Positions 63,456-64,000 of a stretch of DNA of 64,000 nt are shown here, in pieces. A model generated the notes under the pieces. It saw only the letters and a program-made list of their open reading frames with translations, was not told the DNA's origin and did not search any database. Where the stretch lies: NCBI GenBank assembly GCA_037951105.1, contig JBAMJV010001391.1:124001-188000 (forward strand), written 5' to 3'. The stretch comes from Echinarachnius parma (taxonomy: Eukaryota; Echinodermata; Echinoidea; Clypeasteroida; Echinarachniidae). The position numbers and the translations under genes are program-made. The first letter of the stretch is position 1. Every line of letters begins with the position of its first letter.

Positions 63456-63740
63456 GTAAGTTTCTGCCTTATGACATACCCCAGCAATGGGCAGGAATTC
63501 TTGTAAGTTTCTCCCTTATGACAGACCCCAGCCATGGGCAGGAATTCTTGTAAGTTACTCCCTTATGACAGATCCCAGCAATGGGCAGGAATTCTTGTAA
63601 GTTGCTCCCTTATGACAGACCCCAGCAATGGGCAGGAATTCTTGTAAGTTGCTCCCTTATGACAGACCCCAGCAATGGGCAGGAATGCTTGTAAGTTGCT
63701 CCCTTAGTACATACCCCATCAATGGGCAGGAGTCTCCTTA
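63436..63740 (+). repeat. 47 bp minisatellite of exon ends and splice donors (about 6.5 units)
   Basis: The unit agcaatgggcaggaattctt then gtaagttnctcccttatgacagacccc repeats at 63436, 63483, 63530, 63577, 63624, 63671 and 63718, exactly 47 bp apart. Units 1-6 carry gtaagtt. The first unit is the end of the real exon (AGCAATGGACAGGAATTCAC). Confidence 0.95.
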
Positions 63741-64000
63741 ACCCTAACCAGGCCGGGGGGGGGTGGAATCCACCCCCCCTCGACTTTTTGCGTGATAATT
63801 CCGCAACGCGCGCAGATATTGCCGCGCGACTTCATGAGTTTTTCATTGAAGTCTTGCGCAACTTTTGAGACTAAATTTGCGACGACCGGGTATACGGTTC
63901 TAAAGTCACGTGACCTTTTGTAAGTGAGCGTCGGCCCAAAAATCGCCAAATTTTGTGATTTGTGTACAAATCCTATGGAAATTGATTTTTTCCTATAATA
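63741..64000. other. final stretch: G-run repeat, no exon recognised
   Basis: ccctaaccaggccgggggggg and ccaccccccctcgac form an imperfect inverted pair (63744-63785). The following GC-richer sequence looks like a dispersed repeat; I see no exon with acceptor and domain continuity. Confidence 0.4.

Noticed and set aside
61960-62035. Functional tRNA-Ala gene
   Set aside because: Only about five of seven acceptor pairs and mismatches in the T and anticodon stems; it lies inside an inverted-repeat element with related heads elsewhere.
63436-63740. Possible CRISPR-like direct repeat array
   Set aside because: Units are contiguous 47 bp with no unique spacers, derive from an exon end, and the genome is eukaryotic.

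Overview
The window is animal nuclear DNA. Long AT-rich introns full of microsatellites, short inverted-repeat elements and non-LTR retrotransposons separate short GC-richer exons with consensus GT/AG junctions. The domain mix (CUB, C-type lectin, fibronectin III) and repeats such as the GTCCGTCC / AGGTCAAAGGTCA element suggest a marine invertebrate deuterostome, most likely an echinoderm. That assignment is inference from repeat style; no species marker is visible.

Almost the whole window is one giant plus-strand gene that enters from the left and leaves on the right. I could read 61 consecutive coding exons (625 to 63455) that join in frame at every junction: about 11.6 kb of coding sequence, roughly 3,855 codons, with no start or stop codon inside the window. 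The order is: half a CUB domain and four more CUBs (625-10629); six alternating C-type lectin domain (CTLD) + fibronectin III (FN3) units (11163-34423); a second block of five CUBs (34966-43683); five more CTLD+FN3 units (44156-59992); an eleventh CUB (60195-61197); and the start of an unrecognised domain (62125-63455). The two CUB blocks match one-for-one in intron phase, which points to duplication of a five-CUB module. The product should be a very long extracellular or membrane-anchored, multivalent lectin-like protein; its function is not known to me.

The introns hold two layers. (1) Decayed copies of neighbouring exon edges, together with their splice sites and adjoining intron, occur beside a large share of the exons; I list 28 loci. 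The gene appears to keep generating and losing partial exon duplications. (2) Transposable elements: a nearly intact CR1/L2-like LINE with two open ORFs (13325-17812), a broken LINE 3' end (3755-4850), several MITE families (three flanked by TTAA, others by TA), tRNA-derived SINE heads, SINE tails, an about 80 bp foldback repeat in six copies, and one triple-nested insertion inside a relic exon (41705-43400). The last readable exon is followed by a 47 bp minisatellite in which each unit carries a 5' splice site.

No complete rRNA or tRNA gene, CRISPR array, promoter, polyadenylation site or second protein-coding host gene could be supported. All exon borders are from reading splice consensus, frame and domain continuity, not from transcripts.
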